This document shows positions 13,699 to 21,151 of a stretch of 64,000 nt of DNA, piece by piece (the stretch's first letter is position 1; every line of letters starts with the position of its first letter). The DNA is from Paragemmobacter amnigenus (lineage in GTDB: Bacteria; Pseudomonadota; Alphaproteobacteria; Rhodobacterales; Rhodobacteraceae): contig NZ_JAAATX020000007.1 in assembly GCF_009908265.2 (NCBI RefSeq), positions 186,001 to 250,000 of the forward strand, in the 5' to 3' direction. Both the position numbers and the translations under genes were made by a program. A model generated the notes under the pieces. The model was not told the DNA's origin, did not search any database, and saw only the letters and a list, made by a program, of their open reading frames with translations.

Positions 13699-14868
13699 AT
13701 GACTGCCCCGCTTTCCGGCGCACCGCTGGCCGGACTGGTCGTGCTGGACATGACGCATGTTCTGGCAGGCCCCTTTTGCGCGACGATCCTGTCCGATCTG
13801 GGCGCGCGCGTGATCAAGGTCGAACGGCCCGTGACAGGCGACGATACGCGCGCCTTTCCGCCCTTTGTGCAGGGCGAGTCGGCCTATTTCGCCGCACTGA
13901 ATGCGGGCAAGCAGTCCATCGCGCTGGACCTGCGGGCCGGGGGTGACCGTGCGATCTTCGACCGGCTGCTGGCACGGGCGGATGTGCTGCTGGAGAATTA
14001 CAGACCCGGCGTTATGGAGCGGCTGGGGTACGGCTACGAGGTGCTGCATGCGCGTCATCCGCGGCTGATCTATGGCGCGGTGTCGGGCTTTGGCCATACG
14101 GGGCCGGATTCGCAGAAACCGGCCTATGACATGGTGGTGCAGGCCCGCGGCGGGGTGATGTCGATCACGGGCGAGGAAGGCGGCCCGCCCGTGCGCGTCG
14201 GTGCCTCGATCGGGGATATCGTGGCGGGGATGTATCTGGCGCAGGGCGTTCTGGCCGCGCTTTTTGCCCGCGAGCGGACGGGCGAAGGGGCCAAGGTCGA
14301 TATCGGGATGCTGGATGCCCAGATCGCGATACAGGAACACAGCCTTGCCCTGACCACCGCCACGGGCCATGCGCCGGGGCCGACCGGTGCGCGGCATCCC
14401 ACGATCACGCCGTTTTCCACCTTTCGCGCGGCGGACGGGTTCTTTGTCATCGCCGCCGGAAATGACGCGCTGTTTGCCAAGCTGTGCGAGGCGCTGGCCC
14501 TGCCGCTGGCCGATGATGCGCGCTTTGCGACCAATGCCGCGCGCTGCGAGAATGTGCATCTGCTCAAGCGGTTGATCGAGGCGGTCACGCTGGGCCAGAC
14601 GGCGGATCACTGGGTGGCGGTGCTGGAGGCGGCGGGGGTGCCGACGGGGCGGGTGCAGGACATGGCGCAGGCGCTGCGCGACCCTCAGGTTCTGGCGCGC
14701 AACATGGTCTTGCCGGTCACGCCACGGGCGGGGGGACCGGCCTTTTCGGCGGCGGGCAACCCGATCAAGATGACGGGCCTGCCGGAACCCGCCGCGCGGG
14801 CCGCTGCCCCGCTGCTGGATGGCGACCGCGCCGCGATCCTTGCATGGCTTGACGCCGCCGGACGCTGA
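13699..14868 (+). CDS. CaiB/BaiF class III CoA-transferase
   Basis: A 389-residue family III CoA-transferase, which transfers CoA between carboxylic acids through an aspartyl-CoA intermediate. Landmarks are LAGLVVLDMTHVLAGPF at the N-terminus, GARVIKVERP, the YRPGVMERLG motif and SGFGHTGP. The nucleophile is probably D144 in PAYDMVVQARGG. Length is normal for a single-copy subunit. The substrate cannot be read from the sequence. It follows the Rrf2 regulator by 27 bp (AGGAAGGACCG ribosome region) and precedes the cupin and RACE genes, so it may activate or recycle an acid in the same unknown pathway. Confidence 0.88.
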   Translation: MTAPLSGAPLAGLVVLDMTHVLAGPFCATILSDLGARVIKVERPVTGDDTRAFPPFVQGESAYFAALNAGKQSIALDLRAGGDRAIFDRLLARADVLLENYRPGVMERLGYGYEVLHARHPRLIYGAVSGFGHTGPDSQKPAYDMVVQARGGVMSITGEEGGPPVRVGASIGDIVAGMYLAQGVLAALFARERTGEGAKVDIGMLDAQIAIQEHSLALTTATGHAPGPTGARHPTITPFSTFRAADGFFVIAAGNDALFAKLCEALALPLADDARFATNAARCENVHLLKRLIEAVTLGQTADHWVAVLEAAGVPTGRVQDMAQALRDPQVLARNMVLPVTPRAGGPAFSAAGNPIKMTGLPEPAARAAAPLLDGDRAAILAWLDAAGR

Positions 14869-14932
14869 CACGCCGCAAATCGCCATGGCCCGCGCGCCGG
14901 AGCGCCCTACAACAGCAGCTCGAACAGGAGAA

Positions 14933-15337
14933 ATGCCCGTGCCCACCGCGACCGCCGTGGACCAATCCACCCTGCCCGACGAGTGCTGGGATGACCCCAC
15001 GCGCGGGTCGATCCGCTTTCGCACGCTGATCTCGGCCCCGCGGACGGATAGCGACGAAATCACCTGCGGCATCGCGATCATGGCAGCGGGCGATACCTTC
15101 CCGCTGCATTCCCATCCGCAGGCCGAGGTCTATTTCGGGCTTGACGGCGAGGGCGAGGTGCTGGTCGACGGCATCCCCCACCGGCTTGCCCCCGGGGTTG
15201 CGCTTTACATCCCAGGCGGTGCCGTGCATGGCGTGCCGCGGGCCAAGGCCCCGCTGCGGTGGTTCTACACCTTCGCCGCGACCTCCTTTTCCGACATCGA
15301 GTACACATTCCTTACCAAAGCGGAACAGACGCCATGA
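14933..15337 (+). CDS. Single-domain cupin protein
   Basis: A 134-residue cupin. The first motif has metal ligands H59, H61 and E65 with a tyrosine at 67 (HSHPQAEVY). The second motif (PGGAVHG) gives H99, 34 residues after the Glu. This is a complete mononuclear metal site. Single-domain cupins include DMSP lyases such as DddW/DddK, sugar isomerases and binding proteins; the Glu-to-His spacing and Tyr resemble the DMSP lyases, but this pattern is common. An AGGAG lies two bases before ATG 14933, and GTG 14939 would have better spacing. Its stop overlaps the next gene's ATG, so it is probably co-translated with the RACE protein. Confidence 0.8.
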   Translation: MPVPTATAVDQSTLPDECWDDPTRGSIRFRTLISAPRTDSDEITCGIAIMAAGDTFPLHSHPQAEVYFGLDGEGEVLVDGIPHRLAPGVALYIPGGAVHGVPRAKAPLRWFYTFAATSFSDIEYTFLTKAEQTP

Positions 15338-17388
15338 CCGATGCCGCCACCCAGGACGCGCTTGTGATCTTTACCCCTTCGGGCAAGCGGGGCCGTTTCC
15401 CGCTTGGCACGCCCGTGCTGACTGCGGCGCGGCAATTGGGGGTCGATCTGGACAGCGTCTGCGGCGGGCGGGGCATCTGCTCCAAGTGCCAGATCACGCC
15501 GAGCTATGGCGATTTTCCCAAGCACGGGGTGACGGTGGCGGATGGCGCGCTGACCGAGTGGAACAGCGTCGAGGAACGCTACAAGTCCAAGCGCGGGATG
15601 ATCGACGGGCGGCGTCTGGGCTGTCAGGCCAAGGTGATGGGCGACGTGGTGATCGACGTGCCGCCGGAAAGCCAGGTTCACAAGCAGGTGATCCGCAAGT
15701 CCGCGACGCAGCGCGACATCGTGATGGACCCCGCGACGCGGCTTCTCTACGTCGAGGTGGCCGAGCCCGACATGCACGAACCCACGGGGGATTTCGAGCG
15801 GCTGGCGATTGCGCTTCGCGAGCAGTGGCAGGTGGAGGATGTGGTGGCCGACCTTGCGCTGCTGCGCCGGTTGCAGCCCGTCCTGCGGAAGGGGGAATTC
15901 AAGGTCACCGTGGCGCTGCACAAGGGCAACCATGACGACCGGCACCGTATCCTCGACCTCTGGCCGGGGTTCCATGAGGGCGGGCTTTACGGGCTGGCGA
16001 TCGACCTTGGCTCGACCACCATCGCCGCGCATCTGTGCGATCTGAAGGACGGGTCGGTGCTTGCCTCGTCGGGGCTGATGAACCCGCAGATCCGCTTTGG
16101 CGAGGATCTGATGAGCCGCGTTTCCTATGCCATGATGAACCCCGGCGGGGATGTGGAGATGACGCGCGCCGTGCGCGAGGCGATCAATGCGCTGGCGGCG
16201 TCGATCGCCACCGAGGCGGGCATCGATGCGGGCGCGATCTACGAGGTGGTCTTTGTCTGCAACCCCGTGATGCACCATCTGCTGCTGGGCATCGACCCCG
16301 TCGAACTGGGTCAGGCGCCCTTTGCGCTGGCGACGTCGGGCAGCCTGAGCCTCGATGCGCGCGATCTGGAGCTGTCGAACCTGAACCGTGCGGCGCGGGT
16401 CTATGTCCTGCCCTGCATCGCGGGGCATGTGGGGGCGGATGCGGCGGCGGTGGCGTTGTCGGAGGAGCCGAACAAATCCAAGGACATGGTCCTGATCGTG
16501 GATGTGGGCACCAATGCCGAGATCCTGCTGGGCAACGAAACCCGCGTCCTTGCCTGTTCCTCGCCCACCGGTCCCGCCTTCGAGGGCGCGCAGATTTCCA
16601 GTGGGCAGCGCGCTGCACCCGGCGCCATCGAGCGGGTGGAGATCGACCCCGTCACGAAGGAGCCGCGGTTCAAGGTCATCGGCTGCGACCTGTGGTCGAC
16701 CGAGGCGGGGTTTGCCGAAGCGACAAAGCAGACGGGTATCACCGGCATCTGCGGATCGGGCATCATCGAGGCGGTGGCGGAACTGCGTCTTGCGGGTCTG
16801 CTCGACCCCGGCGGGCTGATCGGCAGCCCCGAGCAGACGGGGACATGGCGCTGCTCGCCCGAGGGGCGGACGCATAGCTACGTCCTGCATGACGGCACGG
16901 CAGAGGGCGGGCCGAAGATCATGGTGACGCAGGGCGACATCCGCGCGATCCAGCTGGCGAAATCGGCGCTCTATGCCGGTGCGCGGCTGCTGATGGACGA
17001 GATGGGGGTGGAAAAGGTGGACCGCGTCACGCTGGCGGGGGCCTTCGGCGCGCATATCAGCCCCAAGCACGCGATGGTGCTGGGCATGATCCCCGACGTG
17101 CCGCTGGACGAGGTGACGAGCGCGGGCAACGCCGCCGGAACCGGCGCGCGCATCGCGCTGTGCAACGTGGCGGCGCGCGACCAGATCGAGGCGACGGTGC
17201 ACCAGATCCATAAGGTCGAAACCGCGATCGAGCCGCGCTTTCAGGAGCATTTCGTCAACGCCAATGCCATCCCCCACGCGACCGACCCCTTCCCCGAACT
17301 GAACGCCATCGTCACCCTGCCCGATGTCAGCTTCAACGCGGGCGGTTCGGGCGGCGGGGGCGAGGGGCGGCGGCGGCGGCGCGGCTGA
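15334..17388 (+). CDS. RACE-type corrinoid activation/regeneration protein (2Fe-2S plus ASKHA)
   Basis: A 684-residue protein. Residues about 10-105 form a plant-type [2Fe-2S] ferredoxin domain with C43-x5-C49-x2-C52 and C97. A middle region leads to an ASKHA/DUF4445 ATPase domain starting near residue 220 (YGLAIDLGSTTIAAH) with VDVGTNAEI and GICGSGIIE motifs. Proteins of this layout (RACE, RamA-related function) reduce inactive cob(II)alamin of corrinoid methyltransferase systems at the cost of ATP. The C-terminus ends in a Gly then Arg-rich stretch (GGGGEGRRRRRG). No corrinoid protein or methyltransferase gene occurs in the window. ATG 15334 overlaps the cupin stop. Confidence 0.85.
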   Translation: MTDAATQDALVIFTPSGKRGRFPLGTPVLTAARQLGVDLDSVCGGRGICSKCQITPSYGDFPKHGVTVADGALTEWNSVEERYKSKRGMIDGRRLGCQAKVMGDVVIDVPPESQVHKQVIRKSATQRDIVMDPATRLLYVEVAEPDMHEPTGDFERLAIALREQWQVEDVVADLALLRRLQPVLRKGEFKVTVALHKGNHDDRHRILDLWPGFHEGGLYGLAIDLGSTTIAAHLCDLKDGSVLASSGLMNPQIRFGEDLMSRVSYAMMNPGGDVEMTRAVREAINALAASIATEAGIDAGAIYEVVFVCNPVMHHLLLGIDPVELGQAPFALATSGSLSLDARDLELSNLNRAARVYVLPCIAGHVGADAAAVALSEEPNKSKDMVLIVDVGTNAEILLGNETRVLACSSPTGPAFEGAQISSGQRAAPGAIERVEIDPVTKEPRFKVIGCDLWSTEAGFAEATKQTGITGICGSGIIEAVAELRLAGLLDPGGLIGSPEQTGTWRCSPEGRTHSYVLHDGTAEGGPKIMVTQGDIRAIQLAKSALYAGARLLMDEMGVEKVDRVTLAGAFGAHISPKHAMVLGMIPDVPLDEVTSAGNAAGTGARIALCNVAARDQIEATVHQIHKVETAIEPRFQEHFVNANAIPHATDPFPELNAIVTLPDVSFNAGGSGGGGEGRRRRRG

Positions 17389-17446
17389 TCGGGTCTTTCC
17401 TTCGCGGCGCGGCGGTTTACACTGCTTTCCGACGCGCGGCAGGAAG

Positions 17447-18010
17447 ATGATGACGGACGACCCGGTTGCAGAGTTGATTATCCGGGTGGCCGCGCAGGAT
17501 CGCGCGGCCTTCCGCACGCTTTACGGCCAGACCTCGGCGAAACTCATGGGCGTCCTGCTCCGTATCCTCGGCACAAGGTCCGAGGCGGAGGATGCGCTTC
17601 AGGAAGTCTTCACCCGTGTCTGGCTGCGCGCCGGACGCTTTGACGCGACGAAGGGGCGCGGCATGACCTGGCTGATCGCCATCGCCCGCAACCATGCGAT
17701 CGACCGTCTGCGCGCCCGCCCCACGGCGGTGCAGGTCGTGGCACGGGACGCGGAAGACGCCGACCCTGTGGAACAGGTGCGCGACACCGCCCCCACCGCC
17801 GAGACGCGGATGATCGCGGCGGGCGAGGCGCGGCGCATCGCGGATTGCTTCGAGACGCTGGAGCCGGACCGGGCCGAGGCGGTGCGCGGGGCCTATCTCG
17901 GGGGGCTGTCCTATCTGGACCTTGCCGAACGGCATGGCGTGCCGCTGAATACGATGCGGACATGGCTGCGGCGCAGTCTGCTGAAGCTGAGGGAGTGTCT
18001 GGACGCATGA
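17447..18010 (+). CDS. ECF-type RNA polymerase sigma factor
   Basis: A 187-residue sigma-70 family factor of the extracytoplasmic-function group, with only regions 2 and 4. Region 2 shows EAEDALQEVFTRVWLRAGRFD and TWLIAIARNHAIDRLR. Region 4 shows LDLAERHGVPLNTMRTWLRRSLLKLRECL, a typical helix-turn-helix. It should direct polymerase to a small stress regulon. AGGA precedes two consecutive ATG codons (17447 and 17450); the second has the better spacing. Its stop overlaps the ATG of a membrane anti-sigma factor, and a fasciclin-domain gene follows, a combination found in other alphaproteobacteria. Confidence 0.93.
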   Translation: MMTDDPVAELIIRVAAQDRAAFRTLYGQTSAKLMGVLLRILGTRSEAEDALQEVFTRVWLRAGRFDATKGRGMTWLIAIARNHAIDRLRARPTAVQVVARDAEDADPVEQVRDTAPTAETRMIAAGEARRIADCFETLEPDRAEAVRGAYLGGLSYLDLAERHGVPLNTMRTWLRRSLLKLRECLDA

Positions 18011-18663
18011 CCGACGACCTTCCCCACAGCCCGCTGGACGAGGATGATGCACTGGCCGCGGAATATGTGCTGGGCGTGCTGGCGCTGGCCGAGCGGATGG
18101 CGGTCGAGGCGCGGGTCAGGAACGACAGCGCCTTTGCCGCCCGCGTGACGGCGTGGGAAAACCGGCTGGCCGGTCTGAACGACGGTTATGGCGATATCCC
18201 TGCGCCGGACCTGATGCCGAAGATCGAGGCGCGGCTGTTCCCGCAACCGGCCAAGGCGCGGCGGGGCCTGTTTGGCTGGCTCGCGGGGGCGCTGGCGGCG
18301 GCGGTTGTGGCCGTGGCGGCGGTCGTCCTGCTGCAACCCGCGCCCCCTGCCCCCGTCATCGCCACGCTGGGCGAGGCGGATGCCCCCCTGCGTTTCGAGG
18401 CGCGCTTTGACGGCGCGGCGATCACCGTGACGCGGGTGGCAGGCACACCCGCCCCCGCAGGTCAGGTGCAGGAGGTCTGGATCATCGCCCCCGACGCGGC
18501 CCCCGTCTCGCTGGGCCTGCTGGAGGGCGAGAGCCTTTCCGTCCCCTATCCGCAGGCCCCTGCGGGATGGACGCTGGCCGTGTCGCTGGAACCTGCGGGC
18601 GGGTCGCCCACCGGCGCGCCGACGGGGCCGGTTCTGGCGGCAGGCACGATCACGGAGCTGTGA
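18007..18663 (+). CDS. RskA-like membrane anti-sigma factor
   Basis: A 218-residue single-pass membrane protein. The cytoplasmic N-terminal part (residues 1-85) contains an acidic DEDDALAAEYVLGVLALAERMAVE helix typical of RskA-type anti-sigma factors. No zinc-binding His-x3-Cys-x2-Cys motif is present. One membrane helix spans about residues 88-109. The periplasmic C-terminal domain has VQEVWIIAPDAAPVSLG, the anti-sigma-K pattern. It overlaps the sigma gene by 4 bp (ATGA) and should hold that sigma factor inactive until an envelope signal triggers release. A 7-bp hairpin starts in its stop codon. Confidence 0.88.
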   Translation: MTDDLPHSPLDEDDALAAEYVLGVLALAERMAVEARVRNDSAFAARVTAWENRLAGLNDGYGDIPAPDLMPKIEARLFPQPAKARRGLFGWLAGALAAAVVAVAAVVLLQPAPPAPVIATLGEADAPLRFEARFDGAAITVTRVAGTPAPAGQVQEVWIIAPDAAPVSLGLLEGESLSVPYPQAPAGWTLAVSLEPAGGSPTGAPTGPVLAAGTITEL

Positions 18664-18741
18664 CCGAAGGATTTTCGGTCCGCCTGAAACTCGGGCGCTT
18701 CACCCCCCGTAGCTCCGGACACAAGGCAGGACGGTCCTGCC
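18662..18741 (+). promoter_or_regulatory. Two hairpins between the anti-sigma gene and the fasciclin gene
   Basis: GACCGAA/TTCGGTC (18662-18680, 5-base loop) begins at the anti-sigma stop codon. GGCAGGAC/GTCCTGCC with one central base (18725-18741) lies just before a GGAGG ribosome site. Between them GAAACT and, further on, CGTAGC resemble ECF -35 and -10 elements, but the fit is loose. The second palindrome may be a 5'-leader stem or an operator. Confidence 0.4.
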
Positions 18742-18761
18742 TCTGATCCGGAGGACACCAC

Positions 18762-19319
18762 ATGAAACTTCGTCTCGCAACCGCCGCCTTCGCCCTTGCC
18801 GCAGGCACCGCCTTTGCCGCCAGCCATGGCGGGGACAACCCGATGGTGGGCGGCGCGCCCATGTTCGCGGACAAGACCATCGTCGAGAATGCCGTGAACT
18901 CGGCCGACCACACCACCCTCGTCGCCGCAGTGCAGGCCGCCGGTCTGGTGGAAACGCTGCAGGGCGAAGGGCCCTTCACCGTCTTTGCCCCCACCAACGC
19001 GGCCTTCGCGAAGCTGCCCGCGGGCACCGTCGAAACCCTGCTGAAGCCGGAAAACAAGGACCAACTGGTCAAGATCCTGACCTGCCATGTCGTCGCCGCC
19101 AATGCGCTGGCCGCGGATATCAACAGGATGGTCGCCGATGACGGCGGGATGCATCCGGTCAAGACGGTGGGCGGCTGCGAATTCACCGCCATGATCGAAG
19201 GCGAGGCGATCAGGATCAAGGATGGCCAAGGCAATGTCGCCACGGTCGAGATCGCGGATGTAAAGCAATCGAACGGCGTCATCCACGTCATCGACACGGT
19301 CCTTCTGCCCGCGAACTGA
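18762..19319 (+). CDS. Secreted fasciclin (FAS1) domain protein
   Basis: A 185-residue protein with a signal peptide ([21 protein letters not shown], cut near residue 20) and one FAS1 domain. The domain motifs are complete: [48 protein letters not shown] and [12 protein letters not shown]1 proteins act in adhesion or as small extracellular and periplasmic factors; the biochemical role in bacteria is mostly unknown. Cysteines occur at TCHVV and GGCEF and could form a disulfide. It has a good GGAGG site 7 bases before ATG. Its position after an ECF sigma/anti-sigma pair suggests it belongs to that regulon. Confidence 0.9.
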   Translation: MKLRLATAAFALAAGTAFAASHGGDNPMVGGAPMFADKTIVENAVNSADHTTLVAAVQAAGLVETLQGEGPFTVFAPTNAAFAKLPAGTVETLLKPENKDQLVKILTCHVVAANALAADINRMVADDGGMHPVKTVGGCEFTAMIEGEAIRIKDGQGNVATVEIADVKQSNGVIHVIDTVLLPAN

Positions 19320-19429
19320 TCGCGCGGCAGAGGCTGCGCCGCGCGGGGCCGTCACTCCCCGCCGGCGGGCGGACCTGCGGCCCGCGCTGCCGCCATCTGT
19401 CCCCGAACCAAGGCCGTGGACCGCAGGCC

Positions 19430-19465
19430 GGGTCCCGCAGGTTTGCCCTGCGGGACCCTTTTTTT
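19430..19465 (+). terminator. Strong intrinsic terminator
   Basis: A 12-bp perfect stem (GGGTCCCGCAGG/CCTGCGGGACCC) with a 5-base loop is followed by seven T residues on the plus strand. It lies 111 bp after the fasciclin stop and 100 bp before the rhodanese gene. The 110 bp in between hold another 8-bp hairpin just after the fasciclin stop (19321-19345) and no reading frame I can support. Confidence 0.9.
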
Positions 19466-19564
19466 CCCGGCGGGGTCCGGTTGGCGCGGGGAGTCGCGGC
19501 TCTGCCCTTTACTTATTCCGTAGTTTGCATATGTAAGGCGGAACCCAAGCTGAAAGGCCCGACC

Positions 19565-19900
19565 ATGACCGCCATCACCTCGATCCCCGAAGCCATCGCC
19601 GCCGCCGCCGAGGGCAGGATCACCCTGCTTGACGTGCGCGAGAGTGGCGAGATTGCCGCCTCGGGCACCGCACGGGGGGCGGTCCATATTCCGCTGGGGC
19701 TCTTGCCGCTCAAGGCCGATCCGAAGGCACCGGATTACGACCGGCGGCTGGCGGGCAAGCCTATCGCGGTGTTCTGCGCGGCGGGCGCGCGGGCGGGGCG
19801 GGCGGTCAGCCTGCTGCGGCAATTCGGGCATGAGGCGGTGAATATCGGCGGCTTCGGCGACTGGTGCGGCTGCGGCGGTCCGGTGCAGCGTCAGGCCTGA
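19565..19900 (+). CDS. Rhodanese-like domain protein
   Basis: A 111-residue single rhodanese domain. Conserved elements are LLDVRESGEIAASG, AVHIPLGLLPL and the active-site loop starting at the Cys of VFCAAGARAG, where that Cys can carry a persulfide. It ends with GGFGDWCGCGGP, adding two more cysteines near the C-terminus. Likely roles are sulfur transfer or sulfide handling in the cytoplasm. ATG 19565 is preceded by an AAAGG site. The leader holds a near-palindromic TTGCATATGTAA. It converges with the MFS gene and overlaps it by 10 bp. Confidence 0.87.
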   Translation: MTAITSIPEAIAAAAEGRITLLDVRESGEIAASGTARGAVHIPLGLLPLKADPKAPDYDRRLAGKPIAVFCAAGARAGRAVSLLRQFGHEAVNIGGFGDWCGCGGPVQRQA

Positions 19901-21048
19901 CGGCGGCGCGCCTGTATCCAGTGCAGCAGGATCCCTGCCGCGCACAGCGGCAGGGCAAAGACGACCACACCCGCAGGACCGATCTGCGCGATCAGCAGGG
20001 CCAAGAGCGGCGTGCCGGTCGTGGTGCCCACATTGCCAAGCTGCGCCACCGCGCCCGAGGCGCGGGCGCGATCGCCGGCCGTATCGTTCAGCTGCGGGAT
20101 GGAGGCGAAGCTGGCACCCTGCACGATCCCCATCGCGCCGGCCAATGCGAAGGCCGCCACAAGGGCCAGCACAGGCTGGTCCCATCCGGCCCAGAGCGCC
20201 AGTGTCGCCACCAGCCCCGCCCCGTAGCCCGCCTGCACCATCTGCACGGCACTGATGTAGCGCAGCCCCCAGACCCCCAGCGTCAGCGAGACGGCAATGG
20301 ACAGAAGCGGCATCCCCGCCGCGGCCAGCGCGCGCTGGCCTTCCGGCAGGAGCGGGGGCAGCAGGGTGAGAAGCGCCACGTAAAGCGCGGTGTAGAAGAC
20401 GAACCCCATCGCGGGTGCTGCCATGCGGGGCGAGGCGTAGATGGTCCCGTGCTGCCGGACCAACCCGCCGATCGAGGGCAGCGGCGGTGCGGCAGGATCG
20501 CGCGGCAGCAGCAGGGCAAGGATCACGGCCAGCGCGGCCATCCAGACGGCATGGGTCAAAAACAGCGCCGCCACGCTGCCCCCGGCCAGAAGCGGCGGGG
20601 CGATCAGGGCCAGCAGGGCATAGGTCACGCCGAAGAAGCTGCTCCACAGCGTCATGGCAAGGCCCTGGTGGCGCGGCGGGGCGAGGCCTGCGATCATCGT
20701 GGGGCCGACCACCACGATGGCAAGATGTGACACCCCTTCCAGCACGCGGGTCAGGATCAGCGCGGCATAGGGCAGCGGCAGGGTCTGGAGCGCAGAGACG
20801 ACCGCCCCCAGCGCCAGCGCCGCGACGATGGCACGGCGCGGCCCGACGCGCGCGACCAGAAGCCCCGCCGTGGTGCCGAAGACCAGCCCGACGATGCCGA
20901 CGATGGACACGATCAGCCCGATCCCCGCCGCGCCATGTTCGGGATAGCGCGCGGCCATAAGGTCGAAGGAAAAGGACAGCTTGCCGAACTGCGCCGCCGA
21001 ACCCAGCCCCGCCAGCCAGAGGGCCAGCACCGTCACGACAGCGCGCAT
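19891..21048 (-). CDS. MFS transporter
   Basis: A 385-residue major facilitator superfamily membrane protein with about 12 hydrophobic segments from residue 1 to the RRR-containing C-terminus. The loop between helices 2 and 3 has VARVGPRRAI, and TRVLEGVSH suits helix 4. The substrate cannot be inferred. ATG 21046-21048 follows the same GGGGCAGGGG leader as glgA; a longer upstream frame runs through that repeat element and has no transporter sequence. It is 103 bp downstream of lpdA on the same strand and converges with the rhodanese gene, their ends overlapping. Confidence 0.85.
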   Translation of the reverse strand: MRAVVTVLALWLAGLGSAAQFGKLSFSFDLMAARYPEHGAAGIGLIVSIVGIVGLVFGTTAGLLVARVGPRRAIVAALALGAVVSALQTLPLPYAALILTRVLEGVSHLAIVVVGPTMIAGLAPPRHQGLAMTLWSSFFGVTYALLALIAPPLLAGGSVAALFLTHAVWMAALAVILALLLPRDPAAPPLPSIGGLVRQHGTIYASPRMAAPAMGFVFYTALYVALLTLLPPLLPEGQRALAAAGMPLLSIAVSLTLGVWGLRYISAVQMVQAGYGAGLVATLALWAGWDQPVLALVAAFALAGAMGIVQGASFASIPQLNDTAGDRARASGAVAQLGNVGTTTGTPLLALLIAQIGPAGVVVFALPLCAAGILLHWIQARRRQA

Positions 21049-21126
21049 CCCCTGCCCCTTCCCCGTTGTCCAAATATCCTCGGGGGGAGTCATGGCGCAG
21101 CCATGACGGGGGGCAGACGGCCCCCC
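21046..21126 (-). repeat. Hairpin plus conserved leader element, copy 2 (MFS gene)
   Basis: Read on the minus strand: a 7-bp GC hairpin (21108-21126), a second perfect 7-bp hairpin GTCATGG/CCATGAC (21089-21107), then CCCCCCGAGGATATTTGG and AAGGGGCAGGGG before the ATG. The second hairpin is absent from the glgA copy, where one base takes its place. The element fills the space between lpdA and the MFS gene. Confidence 0.7.
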
Positions 21127-21151
21127 TGCCCGGCCCGATCCCCGCGCGGCG

